NCBI GenBank assembly: GCA_017694495.1
Contig: JADIMU010000046.1
Location: forward strand, 1 to 39,832
DNA from: Candidatus Aphodenecus pullistercoris
Lineage (GTDB): Bacteria; Spirochaetota; Spirochaetia; Sphaerochaetales; Sphaerochaetaceae
Length of the DNA stretch: 39,832 bases
Direction: 5' to 3'
Within the stretch, counting starts at the first letter, position 1. Each line of letters begins with the position of its first letter. Under the pieces are notes generated by a model that was not told where the DNA came from, made no database searches, and saw nothing but the letters and a program-made list of their open reading frames with translations. Below are positions 7,986-16,114 of this stretch, piece after piece. A program made the position numbers and the translations under genes.

Positions 7986-10855
7986 CAGTATTCACACTGA
8001 ACGGAAAACGGATCGAGACCAGTCTCGACATGACGATGCGGCTGCGCGATGCCCTCTACCGCCTTGGATGCACGAGCGTTCGCGACAGCGACGACGCTGA
8101 GGGCTTCACGGGCAGCGATGTTGTCATCATGGACGGCAAGCTGCGCTCGTCCAACCTGACTCTCCTCTACCAGGTCCAGGGCCATGAGATCCGCACTGCA
8201 GAAAGCCTCAGGCATGGCCAGCAGCTCAACGACGTCCAGGAGGCGATGATCGCCGCCGGCGTCGTCCAGAGCGCCTACAACTCGCCCACAGTCGCCCTGA
8301 TCCTGACCTGGCTCCTGGAGAGGAAGGCCGACGCCACGCGCCATGACGTCGACGAGGCCCTCTCCTCGGTCTTCATCCGCGACGCAGGCTACGAGCACTT
8401 CCATCTGGCCGTCCAGCTCGTCCAGGAGAAGAGGCGCTATGGCGAATACAGGACGAAGACGGGACCCAGCTTCCGCGATGGCCTGAAGTACATAGGAAAG
8501 CCGACCGGCAAGGTCGATGGACGTGCCCTCGTATCTGGCGAGAAGGTCTTCGTCGAGGACAAGGTGGAAGAGGGTGCCTACGTGCTCGCCGTCCTCCGCT
8601 CGCCCTTCGCCATGGCCTACATCACATCGATCGACACGAGCAGGGCCGAGGCCCTCGAAGGCGTCGAGTGCGTCATCACGCACCTCAACTGTCCTGACAT
8701 CTACTACATGCAGGCAGGCCAAGGCGAGCCTGAGCCGAGCCCATACGACAGAAGGCTGATGAACCGCAAGGTGCGCCATGTCGGCGACCGCGTGGCCGCC
8801 GTCGTCGCCGTCGACAGGAAGACGGCAGAGAAGGCCCTCTCCCTGATCGATGTGGCCTACGAGCCACTCAGCCCGGTGCTCAGCGTAGAGGACGCCATGG
8901 CTGAAGGCGCTCCTCTCGTCCACAACGGCAAGGTCGAGTATGTCAGCGGAGCGCCATCGGACCTGGACCAGTACAACAGCACGGCCGACGAGAGGGATGG
9001 CAAGGTCATCTACCAGTTCCCCCTCCATGGCGACATCAGGCACAACATCGCCGCCGGCGCCCATGGTGGAATAGGAGATGTGGAGAAGGCCTTCCGCGAG
9101 GCCGACGCCGTCGTCGAGGAGACCTACAGGACCAGCCAGGTCCAGTGCACACCCCTCGAGCCCCATGTGTGCTACAGCCTCATGGAGAACGGACGTCTGG
9201 TGCTGCACTGCTCGACCCAGGTGCCCTACCACGTGAGACGCATCGTGGCGAAGATCTGCCAGATTCCCGAGAACCGCGTCCATGTGGTCAAGGAGCGCGT
9301 CGGCGGAGGCTACGGCTCCAAGCAGGACATACTCGTCGAGGACCTTTGCGGCTATGCGACCTGGATCACAGGCAAGCCTGTCTACTACCGCAACAGCCGC
9401 GAGGAGGAGTTCATCGCCAACTCGACCCGCCATCCGATGCGCCTTACGGTGAAGATGGCTGGAAAGAAGGATGGCACGATCACGGGCATCTACATGGATG
9501 TCAGGGCCAATACGGGCCCCTATGGCAACCACTGCCTCACCGTCCCGATGAACGCCAGCAGCAAGACGCTGCCCCTCTTCAAGGTCGACAACATGTACTA
9601 CGACCTGAACACCTACTACTCCAACATCCCACCGGCTGGAGCCTACCAGGGCTACGGTGCCCCCAAGGGCTATTTCGCCATCATGAGCTGCATGGACGAG
9701 CTGGCCCACAAGCTCGGTGTGGACAGCCTCGAGATGGCGCTGAAGAACGTCGTCGACGAAGGCTACATGCTCGAGATCCTCAAGGGCCTTGGCGAGGGCA
9801 GGGAAGGCAATGTCGTACCTGTCGGCTCATGTGGCGTCAAGGAGGCCTTGAGAAAGGGTGCTGAGATGATAGGTTGGGGCCACAGGGAGGTCAGCGACGA
9901 TCCCGACTGGGCCATAGGAAAGGGTTTCGCCATGATCCAGCAGGGCTCTGGCCTGCCCGGCCTCGACCAGGCCAACGCGCAGTGCAAGCTCCTGCCTGAC
10001 GGCTCCTTCGTCCTCCTTTCGGGCGGCGCCGACATTGGCACGGGACTGGATACGATCAGCGCGAAGATCGTATGCGAGCTGATGTGCGTCGACCCGTCCA
10101 GGGTGACGGTCGTCTCCGGCGATACGGACAGCTGCCTCTTCGACACGGGCGCCTACGCTTCGAGCGGCACCTACTTCTCCGGCAACGCCTCGCTGAATGC
10201 GGTCAAGGACCTCAAGGCCAAGGTGCTCGCTGAAGCGGTCCTCCAGCTTGGAGAGGAGGTCGACGACCTGGAGCTGCGCGCTCCCGGAGAGGTCCATTCG
10301 AAGCGGACGGACCGCGTCCTGGGCTACGCCAAGCTCAGCCATGACGCCCTGGCCGGCGACGGCAGGGGGGCCATCATCGGGACGGGAAGCTTCGCCACGG
10401 CCAATTCGGCCATTCCCTACGGCGCGCACTTCGCCCAGGTGGCGGTCAACCGCAGGACCGGCGAGATCAAGGTTCAGAAGTTCTATGCCCTCCAGGATGC
10501 CGGCACTCCGATCAACCCCGAGCTGGCGCTGTGCCAGATGTACGGCGCGGCGATGAAGTCGATCGGCCACACCCTCTACGAGGACATGGTCCTCGACAAG
10601 GATGGCCGTTGCCTCAGTGCGGACTTCACCGACTACGGCGTGCCCATGGTCGGCGAGGCTCCAGAGGACTTCAAGGCAGTCCTGATCGACGTCGACGACC
10701 AGTATGGCCCCTTCGGCGCGAAGAGCATCTCGGAGATTGCGACCAACGGCGCGGCCCCGGCGATCGCCAATGCGATCTATGACGCTGTGGGCGTCAGGGT
10801 CAGAAGCTGGCCGATCACACCGGAGAAGATCCTCCACGAGATGGGGAAGTTCTGA
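7982..10855 (+). CDS. xdhD: XdhD-like Mo-hydroxylase large subunit (probable selenate reductase / purine hydroxylase)
   Basis: 957 residues. The N-terminal ~150 residues keep the shape of a [2Fe-2S] subunit (MTVFTLNGKRIE at the start, VVQSAYNSP, RDAGYEH) but every cluster cysteine is replaced, as I recall also for E. coli XdhD. The rest is the Mo-binding subunit: HVGDRVAAVVA, RVGGGYGSKQD, GAYQGYGAPKG, GGADIGTGLDT and the C-terminal GPFGAKSISEI with the catalytic-type Glu. It is the last gene of the operon begun at the TTG-started Mo subunit and is followed by a strong hairpin. Partners are probably YgfM and YgfK. Its substrate is not established; purine (uric acid pathway) is more likely than selenate. 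Confidence 0.92.
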   Translation: MTVFTLNGKRIETSLDMTMRLRDALYRLGCTSVRDSDDAEGFTGSDVVIMDGKLRSSNLTLLYQVQGHEIRTAESLRHGQQLNDVQEAMIAAGVVQSAYNSPTVALILTWLLERKADATRHDVDEALSSVFIRDAGYEHFHLAVQLVQEKRRYGEYRTKTGPSFRDGLKYIGKPTGKVDGRALVSGEKVFVEDKVEEGAYVLAVLRSPFAMAYITSIDTSRAEALEGVECVITHLNCPDIYYMQAGQGEPEPSPYDRRLMNRKVRHVGDRVAAVVAVDRKTAEKALSLIDVAYEPLSPVLSVEDAMAEGAPLVHNGKVEYVSGAPSDLDQYNSTADERDGKVIYQFPLHGDIRHNIAAGAHGGIGDVEKAFREADAVVEETYRTSQVQCTPLEPHVCYSLMENGRLVLHCSTQVPYHVRRIVAKICQIPENRVHVVKERVGGGYGSKQDILVEDLCGYATWITGKPVYYRNSREEEFIANSTRHPMRLTVKMAGKKDGTITGIYMDVRANTGPYGNHCLTVPMNASSKTLPLFKVDNMYYDLNTYYSNIPPAGAYQGYGAPKGYFAIMSCMDELAHKLGVDSLEMALKNVVDEGYMLEILKGLGEGREGNVVPVGSCGVKEALRKGAEMIGWGHREVSDDPDWAIGKGFAMIQQGSGLPGLDQANAQCKLLPDGSFVLLSGGADIGTGLDTISAKIVCELMCVDPSRVTVVSGDTDSCLFDTGAYASSGTYFSGNASLNAVKDLKAKVLAEAVLQLGEEVDDLELRAPGEVHSKRTDRVLGYAKLSHDALAGDGRGAIIGTGSFATANSAIPYGAHFAQVAVNRRTGEIKVQKFYALQDAGTPINPELALCQMYGAAMKSIGHTLYEDMVLDKDGRCLSADFTDYGVPMVGEAPEDFKAVLIDVDDQYGPFGAKSISEIATNGAAPAIANAIYDAVGVRVRSWPITPEKILHEMGKF

Positions 10856-10866
10856 CAAGGACAGGG

Positions 10867-10884
10867 GGAGGGCCGAGGCCCTCC
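10867..10884. terminator. Bidirectional hairpin between xdhD and the cysteine hydrolase
   Basis: GGAGGGC-CGAG-GCCCTCC, a perfect 7-bp stem between two convergent genes. Only a short T/C tract follows on the + strand (CTCCTT), so it may serve both genes. Confidence 0.6.
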
Positions 10885-10890
10885 CTCCTT

Positions 10891-11409
10891 CTATCTGACA
10901 ATCACCTGGCAACTTGCCATCGTCTCGAGGGCCGCCTGATGGCGCTCTGTGGTGACTCCGGCGCAGCATGAGCTGTCGACGATGATGGGCGTCTCGCTCA
11001 GGACGGCCTTGAGGATCAGGGCGTTCGAGACGACGCATATGTCAGTGCACAGTCCGACGAGCTCGACCGATTCGATCTCGTCCTTCCTCGCCGCCAGATG
11101 GTGGGCAAGGGCAGTGGAGCCGAAGGTCGGCTTCTCGAATCGCAGGCAGCCATGGGCGGAAGCGAAGTCTTCCAGACCTTCGTCGAGCTTCCAGCCCTCG
11201 GTCCCCTTCACGCAATGGGTGACGGGCAGCATGCGCCCCTCCTGGCTGGAGAGGTAGTCCTCAGTGTGGGTGTCCAGGGTGAAGATGACCTCACCGTCGA
11301 AGGAGGCGACCTTGCGCCTCACAGCCTCCACGATCCCCTGCGCCTCAACTGTGCCCAGGGCGCCCGTGATGAAGTCGTTCTGCATGTCGACTACGACAAG
11401 AATCCTCAT
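10891..11409 (-). CDS. Isochorismatase-family cysteine hydrolase (nicotinamidase-like)
   Basis: 172 residues. The catalytic triad is visible as Asp9 in VVDMQNDF, Lys93 in FEKPTFG and Cys125 in GLCTDICVVSNA. TLDTHTEDYLSSQEG and the following LPVTHC segment match the metal-binding and substrate loop of nicotinamidase-like enzymes. ATG 11409 has GGAGG at a normal distance, and a longer upstream frame overlaps the divergent gene. It lies convergent to xdhD and divergent from the desulfidase-like gene. Nicotinamide deamidation is the simplest guess, but the family also hydrolyses carbamoyl and ureido compounds, so a role in purine breakdown is possible. Cytoplasmic. Confidence 0.82.
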   Translation of the reverse strand: MRILVVVDMQNDFITGALGTVEAQGIVEAVRRKVASFDGEVIFTLDTHTEDYLSSQEGRMLPVTHCVKGTEGWKLDEGLEDFASAHGCLRFEKPTFGSTALAHHLAARKDEIESVELVGLCTDICVVSNALILKAVLSETPIIVDSSCCAGVTTERHQAALETMASCQVIVR

Positions 11410-11428
11410 GGCGAACCTCCATGCCACG

Positions 11429-11480
11429 AGTCTAGTAGGAATAAGCCGTGATGGAAAGACTGTGACCCTTGTGCTAGAAT
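11429..11480. promoter_or_regulatory. Back-to-back promoters sharing one -35 hexamer
   Basis: Leftward promoter: TTTCCA (complement of 11452-11457), 17 bases, TAGACT (complement of 11429-11434). Rightward promoter: TGGAAA (the same 11452-11457), 17 bases ending in TGC, then TAGAAT (11475-11480). The rightward start would fall 3-4 bases before the ATG at 11491. Confidence 0.55.
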
Positions 11481-11490
11481 TCCTGGTGTC

Positions 11491-12771
11491 ATGACAAGCG
11501 ACTGTATGCACACCTTCACACAGATCCTCGCCGAGGAGCTCCAGCCGGCCCTCGGATGTACCGAACCCATCGCGATAGCCTATTGCGCCGCTGTGGTGCG
11601 CAAGACCCTGGGCGCCATGCCTGAGCACATGGACATAGCCACCAGCGGGAACATAATAAAGAACGTCAAGGCCGTCACAGTGCCCAACTCGGGTGGAATG
11701 AAGGGAATTGAGGCCGCAGCCTGCCTCGGCGCCCTCGCCGGTCGGGATGACCTCGTCCTCGAGGTCCTCTCGTGCGTAGACGATGAGGCGAGGGCGAAGG
11801 CGGCTCATCTCGTCGACTCTGGAGTGTGCTCGCTTTCCCTCGCAAAGGACGTCCCCTCTCTCTATATAGACATCACGGGGAGGGCCGGTGACCACAGCGT
11901 TAGGTGCACGGTCGCAGGCGAGCATACGAACATCACGCATCTGGAGAAGGACGGGACCGTCATCCTGGACAAGAAGGCCAGGTGCGCCACCAGTGACAAT
12001 CAGGACAAGGCCGACAGGTCTCAGCTGTCCGTATGCCGCATCATAGACTACGCGAAGAGCGTCGGCATAGATGAGATCGCTCCCATCCTGGAGCGCCAGA
12101 TCGAGTGCAATGTCGCGATCGCGAAGGAGGGCCTGTCGCGCAAGTACGGCGTGTCCGTCGGTCGGACCTTGCTGACCCATTACGATGCCGGCGATGTGCG
12201 CATCCGCGCCCGTGCCATGGCCGCGGCTGGAAGCGATGCGAGGATGTCGGGCTGTCCCCTTCCTGTGGTCATAAACTCAGGCTCGGGCAACCAGGGCCTC
12301 ACAGTCTCCTTGCCTGTGATCGAATACGCCCGCGCCTATGGCAAGAGCCATGAGGAGCTGCTGCGCGCCCTGGCCTTGTCCAATCTGACCGCGATCCACC
12401 AGAAGCGCTACATCGGTCCGCTTTCGGCCTTCTGCGGAGCCGTCAATGCGGCCACAGGTGCCGCCGCAGGCATCTGCTTCCTTCTTGGTGGCAGCGATGA
12501 CGAGATCAGCCAGACGATTACGGACGTGCTCGCCAACGTCGGCGGCATCGTATGCGACGGCGCCAAGCCCAGCTGCGCGGCCAAGATCTCCTCAGCCCTG
12601 GAGGCGGCCATCCTGAGCTACGAGATGACGAAGGAAGGCAACTGCTTCAAGCGGGGCGAAGGACTCGTCGGGCGCGACATCGAAGCCACGATCGAGAGCT
12701 TCGGCCGCGTCGGCCGCGAGGGCATGAAGGAGACGGACAACGAGATACTGAAGATCATGCTTGAGGAGTGA
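11491..12771 (+). CDS. L-cysteine desulfidase / serine-dehydratase-alpha-like FeS protein (CyuA/YhaM family)
   Basis: 426 residues, CyuA/UPF0597 family. Family marks are ALGCTEPIAIAYCAA near the N-terminus, ATSGNIIKNVKAVTVPN, INSGSGNQGLTVSLP, and the cysteine-bearing SAFCGAVNAATGAAAG and GIVCDGAKPSCAAK. The cysteines probably bind an Fe-S cluster. Known relatives release sulfide from L-cysteine. Its place between the hydroxylase and selenium-supply genes makes cysteine, selenocysteine or a purine-derived amino acid plausible substrates (inference). ATG 11491 lies ten bases after a -10 box and has no Shine-Dalgarno, so the mRNA is nearly leaderless; Met6 is the alternative. Its end overlaps the convergent xdhC-like gene by 17 bases. 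Confidence 0.85.
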   Translation: MTSDCMHTFTQILAEELQPALGCTEPIAIAYCAAVVRKTLGAMPEHMDIATSGNIIKNVKAVTVPNSGGMKGIEAAACLGALAGRDDLVLEVLSCVDDEARAKAAHLVDSGVCSLSLAKDVPSLYIDITGRAGDHSVRCTVAGEHTNITHLEKDGTVILDKKARCATSDNQDKADRSQLSVCRIIDYAKSVGIDEIAPILERQIECNVAIAKEGLSRKYGVSVGRTLLTHYDAGDVRIRARAMAAAGSDARMSGCPLPVVINSGSGNQGLTVSLPVIEYARAYGKSHEELLRALALSNLTAIHQKRYIGPLSAFCGAVNAATGAAAGICFLLGGSDDEISQTITDVLANVGGIVCDGAKPSCAAKISSALEAAILSYEMTKEGNCFKRGEGLVGRDIEATIESFGRVGREGMKETDNEILKIMLEE

Positions 12772-13645
12772 AGGCGATCGTCACAGCCCCTCCGCATACC
12801 ATGCCGGCACCGCCTCCCTTGGAAAGGTCGTAGTCGACCAGGTGGGCTCGCACAGTACGCTTCGCCTCCTCGATGGCGAGCCGCTCCACCTCGCCGCCGC
12901 CGACCGTTCCATGGACTTCGTCACCTTCGATGAGCATGAGGGCTCCCTCCTTTCCAGGCGAGGAGCCGGAAGCCTTGACGATGCGGCACACAGTACCTCT
13001 GGATGCGGCGATGCGTTCGATGAGGGAGCTGTCGACGAAGATGGTCGACTTGTCCTTCCTGTAGACGGAGATGATCTCGGCCATTATCGCGACTGCGATC
13101 TCCGCCGGGCTGACCGCGTTTATCGCAAGGCCGATCGGGCTGTGGATGGTGGACAGGACTTCTTCAGAGACTCCTCTGGCGTGTGCGACCTCCTTGCATG
13201 CCTCGATCTTTCGCCTGGAGCCTATCATGCCGATGTATGCGCTCTTCCTCGTCCCCGCCCAGCTGAGGCATTCAGCATCCGCGCTGTGCCCATGTGTGAA
13301 GATGCAATAGTAGGGCTTCGCGATCCTCTCCAGCCTCTGCTCGGGCAGCTCGGTGAAGGGGGAGTGGATGAGCTCTGTCCCTTGGGGAAAGTGGTCATAG
13401 GTGAGCACCTCGGCCCTGTCGTCGACGACTGTCGCTCGGATGCCGCACGCTTTGGCCATCGGGGTGAGGGCCTGTGCGATGTGCCCACCTCCGAAGAGGA
13501 CGAGGTGGGGCGGGTAGGCCAGGCGGCTGACCTGTTCTCCACCTTCGCCAAGCCATTCCTCGAAGGTTCCGTCGTCAAGCCTCCTCGTCGAGAGGATGAC
13601 GTCCTCTGTCCTCAGTCTCATCGCGAGCTCTTCATATATTCCCAT
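12755..13645 (-). CDS. XdhC/CoxI-type Mo-hydroxylase maturation protein with swapped domain order
   Basis: 296 residues. After a short N-terminal segment comes the Rossmann XdhC_C domain (residues about 46-195: LVLFGGGHIAQAL, VVDDRAEV, FTHGHSADAECL, MIGSRRKI, AVSPAEIAVAIMAEI). A CoxI-type domain follows at the C-terminus (about 217-295: VKASGSSPGKEGALML, GTVGGGEVE, GMVCGGA). Classical XdhC proteins have CoxI first and Rossmann second. XdhC inserts the terminal sulfur, or here presumably selenium, ligand into Moco and hands it to the hydroxylase; YqeB-like proteins do this in SDMH clusters. AAGGAGGTG supports the ATG. It overlaps the upstream PLP enzyme by 14 bases, so the two are coupled. Confidence 0.87.
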   Translation of the reverse strand: MGIYEELAMRLRTEDVILSTRRLDDGTFEEWLGEGGEQVSRLAYPPHLVLFGGGHIAQALTPMAKACGIRATVVDDRAEVLTYDHFPQGTELIHSPFTELPEQRLERIAKPYYCIFTHGHSADAECLSWAGTRKSAYIGMIGSRRKIEACKEVAHARGVSEEVLSTIHSPIGLAINAVSPAEIAVAIMAEIISVYRKDKSTIFVDSSLIERIAASRGTVCRIVKASGSSPGKEGALMLIEGDEVHGTVGGGEVERLAIEEAKRTVRAHLVDYDLSKGGGAGMVCGGAVTIAFTPQA

Positions 13646-14771
13646 CGAGCACCTCCTTCAGCGTCCTTGTCAGGATCTCATAGTCTTCTTCCGTGGTGAA
13701 GGGTCCTGCCGAGAAGCGCAAAGTTCCGCCGGGCCAGGTCCCCAGAGCCCTGTGGGCGCATGGCGCGCAGTGCATGCCGACCCGGCTCTCTATCCCGGCC
13801 CTCCGGCTCAGCTCCACAGTCAGCCTGGAAAGGTCCATCCTCCCGGTCGTGACGGAGAAGAGCGGCACATGGCGATCAAGGTCCGTCCTGCCCACGATCT
13901 CCAGGCCGTCGACCCTGGCGAGGGCTTCGTAGAGCCTCACTGTGGCCTTCCTCTCGGCATCCCTCAGCTCTTTCCTGTGCGCTTCAAGATGTGCCAAGGC
14001 GGCATCCAGACCTGCGATGGCTGGCGTGTTCAAGGTGCCGGCCTCATAGCGGTCAGGTATCGATGTTGGCATTTCGAGACTGTCCGACTGGCTGCCTGTA
14101 CCTCCCGCGATGAGCGGACTGAGCTGACAGAGGTAGTCGTCGGTGGCGATGAAGCCTCCAAGCCCTTCCGGTGCGAGGAGGCCCTTGTGTGCTGTGAAGG
14201 CGAGGGCGGAGATGCCTAGAGCCTCCATGTCGATGTCCATGTATGGCGTCGCCTGGGCCGTGTCCACGACGAGCGGGAGCGCGTGGCGGCGGGCGAAGTC
14301 GGCAGCCCTCTCCAGGTCGGCGACGATGCCGCTGACGTTGCTTGCCGCGTTGACGACGAGAAGTGTGCAGCTGTGGTCGACGAGCTTGTCGGCCTCGTCC
14401 CAGAGTGTGCCTCCGCTTGTGTCGTGTGGAAGGAGGCGGAAGGGGATGGAGTGCATGGCCAATGTCCTCATGACAGCATTGTGCTCAAAGGACGTGCACA
14501 GGACTGTGCCATCCTTGTTGCCACGCCCTGCGATCAGGACGTTCAGAGCTTCGGTGAGGCTGGGAGTGAAGACGGCCGTACTCCTGGTCCCGAAGAGGGC
14601 CGAAAGCCTGTCCCTGAGAGCGAGCAGCCTGTCCTCCTCCGCTTCCATGGCCTTGGAGAAGGTGCGGTTCGGATTCACGCACTCGTCTTGAAGATGGCGC
14701 ATGACGGCCTCGGGAACTCCAGGGGCCTTGGGCCAGCTCGTGGCCGCGTTGTCGAAGTAGACGCGTCTCAT
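13632..14771 (-). CDS. Cysteine desulfurase-like PLP enzyme of SDMH clusters
   Basis: 379 residues, class V aminotransferase fold. The N-terminal VYFDNAATSWPKAP is characteristic. The PLP lysine is Lys196 in FTAHKGLLAPEG, VVDTAQATPY carries the PLP aspartate, and the C-terminal GMHCAPCAHRALG contributes Cys335/Cys338 for persulfide or perselenide chemistry. It matches the cysteine desulfurase family found beside selenium-dependent hydroxylases in enterococci and clostridia. A likely role is mobilising S or Se for Moco maturation by the XdhC-like protein, which follows and overlaps it. The second Met (14771) was chosen: the first ATG (14780) lies inside the -10 box, and 14771 fits a leaderless transcript. 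Confidence 0.88.
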   Translation of the reverse strand: MRRVYFDNAATSWPKAPGVPEAVMRHLQDECVNPNRTFSKAMEAEEDRLLALRDRLSALFGTRSTAVFTPSLTEALNVLIAGRGNKDGTVLCTSFEHNAVMRTLAMHSIPFRLLPHDTSGGTLWDEADKLVDHSCTLLVVNAASNVSGIVADLERAADFARRHALPLVVDTAQATPYMDIDMEALGISALAFTAHKGLLAPEGLGGFIATDDYLCQLSPLIAGGTGSQSDSLEMPTSIPDRYEAGTLNTPAIAGLDAALAHLEAHRKELRDAERKATVRLYEALARVDGLEIVGRTDLDRHVPLFSVTTGRMDLSRLTVELSRRAGIESRVGMHCAPCAHRALGTWPGGTLRFSAGPFTTEEDYEILTRTLKEVLDGNI

Positions 14772-14778
14772 GGTGACC

Positions 14779-14824
14779 ATTCTAGCACAAGCCCATTGTT
14801 TTTACAGATTGCTAATGGTAGAAT
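14779..14824. promoter_or_regulatory. Interleaved divergent promoters for the PLP enzyme (-) and yedE (+)
   Basis: Rightward: TTGTTT (14796-14801), 17 bases, TAGAAT (14819-14824), then 8 bases to the yedE ATG. Leftward: extended -10 TGC-TAGAAT (complement of 14779-14784), then 7 bases to ATG 14771; its -35 region (14802-14807) abuts the rightward -35. Neither gene has a Shine-Dalgarno, so both mRNAs are predicted leaderless. Confidence 0.65.
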
Positions 14825-14832
14825 CGAAAAGC

Positions 14833-15903
14833 ATGAAAGTTCACAGAGAGAGACTTGTACTGTTTTCAGCAGGCGCTGTCGTCGCGGCGGCCGCCTTCAT
14901 CCTGGTACTTCTGGGCAATCCTGGAAACATGGGCTTCTGCATCGCATGCTTCCTGCGTGACATCGCCGGATCGCTCGGCTTGCACTCCAGCGCTACGACC
15001 CAGTACCTTAGACCTGAGATACCTGGCCTGGTGCTCGGCGCCTTCATCGTCGCCCTGGCACGCGGCGAGTTCCGGCCGACTAGCGGCTCGTCGCCCGTCA
15101 TCAGGTTCATCATCGCGGCCTGCGTCTCGATCGGCGCCCTGGTCTTCCTCGGCTGTCCGCTGCGCATGGTCCTCCGTCTGGCGGCAGGAGACCTCAACGC
15201 ACTCTTCGGCCTTGTCGGCTTCGTCATCGGAATCGGTCTGGGATGCATCGCGCTGAACTTCGGCTTCAGCCTCGGACGGACGAAGGAGTGCAGCGCCATC
15301 GAAGGCACATCGGCACCTCTCCTGTCGGTCTTCCTCCTCATCCTCGCCTTCACGGCGCCTTCCTTCCTCAAGGCCAGCACCGAGGGACCGGGAAGCATGC
15401 ACGCCCCGATCTTCGCCTCGCTGCTGATGGGCCTGGTCGTAGGCGCCCTGGCTCAGCGCTCCCGCCTGTGCTTCGCAGGAGGCGTCAGGGACATCTTCCT
15501 CATGCGTGACACCACTTTGATCACAGGCTTCGCTTCCGTCTTCGCCGTCGCCCTGGTCCTGAACCTCGTCTCCGGCAACTTCAGGCTCGGTTTCGAAGGC
15601 CAGAGCGTCGCACACACCGACTGGCTGTGGAACATACTCGGAATGGTCGTCGTCGGCTTCGGCAGCGTGCTGCTTGGAGGCTGCCCGCTGCGCCAGCTGA
15701 TCCTCGCTGGCGAGGGCAGCGGCGACAGCACGGCCGCAGTGCTCGGCCTCGTCATAGGAGGAGCCTTCGCCCACAACTTCGGCCTTGCAAGCTCCACCGC
15801 CGGTGCGACGGGTGCAGGCAAGGTCGCGACCGTCCTGATAATCGTTTTCTTCGCCCTGCTTTCGGTGACGGTCGTCGTCGCGAACAGAAGAAAGGAGGCC
15901 TGA
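14833..15903 (+). CDS. yedE: YedE-type selenium transport membrane protein
   Basis: 356 residues, YeeE/YedE family, about ten hydrophobic helices in two related halves. Each half carries a cysteine motif pair: GFCIACFLRD with GCPLRM in the first, RLCFAGGVRD with GGCPLRQ in the second. In YeeE homologues such cysteines relay thiosulfate through the membrane; YedE beside yedF and selD is thought to carry a selenium species. ATG 14833 was chosen over an upstream in-frame Met because TTGTTT-17-TAGAAT ends eight bases before it. First gene of the yedE-yedF-DUF3343-selD operon. Confidence 0.9.
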   Translation: MKVHRERLVLFSAGAVVAAAAFILVLLGNPGNMGFCIACFLRDIAGSLGLHSSATTQYLRPEIPGLVLGAFIVALARGEFRPTSGSSPVIRFIIAACVSIGALVFLGCPLRMVLRLAAGDLNALFGLVGFVIGIGLGCIALNFGFSLGRTKECSAIEGTSAPLLSVFLLILAFTAPSFLKASTEGPGSMHAPIFASLLMGLVVGALAQRSRLCFAGGVRDIFLMRDTTLITGFASVFAVALVLNLVSGNFRLGFEGQSVAHTDWLWNILGMVVVGFGSVLLGGCPLRQLILAGEGSGDSTAAVLGLVIGGAFAHNFGLASSTAGATGAGKVATVLIIVFFALLSVTVVVANRRKEA

Positions 15904-15904
15904 G

Positions 15905-16114
15905 ATGAAGAGGATAGACACAAGTGGACTGAGCTGCCCAGAACCCGTCATCATGACGAAGAAGGCGGTCAAGGGCCTTGATGGCGGCATCGAGGTCGTC
16001 GTCGACAACGTCGCCAGCCGTGAGAACGTCACCCGCTTCCTCGAAGCGACCGGCTTCACGGTGGAGCGCATTGAAGAGGGAAAGGGATGGCTGCTGAAGG
16101 CAAGCAGATCCTGA
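15905..16114 (+). CDS. yedF: YedF/TusA-like selenium (sulfur) carrier
   Basis: 69 residues, one TusA domain. The persulfide/perselenide-accepting Cys11 sits in GLSCPEPVIMTKKA, the family CPxP motif. TusA passes sulfur between proteins; YedF is the selenium-associated version and always travels with YedE and SelD. It starts one base after the yedE stop region and its end overlaps the DUF3343 gene by 28 bases. In many bacteria the YedF protein carries TusA and DUF3343-like parts together; here they are two overlapping genes. Confidence 0.88.
   Translation: MKRIDTSGLSCPEPVIMTKKAVKGLDGGIEVVVDNVASRENVTRFLEATGFTVERIEEGKGWLLKASRS

Noticed and set aside
7934-9709. 591-codon - strand frame opposite xdhD
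   Set aside because: Arises from codon bias in the third position of xdhD; no recognisable domain, and xdhD itself is intact with clear motifs.
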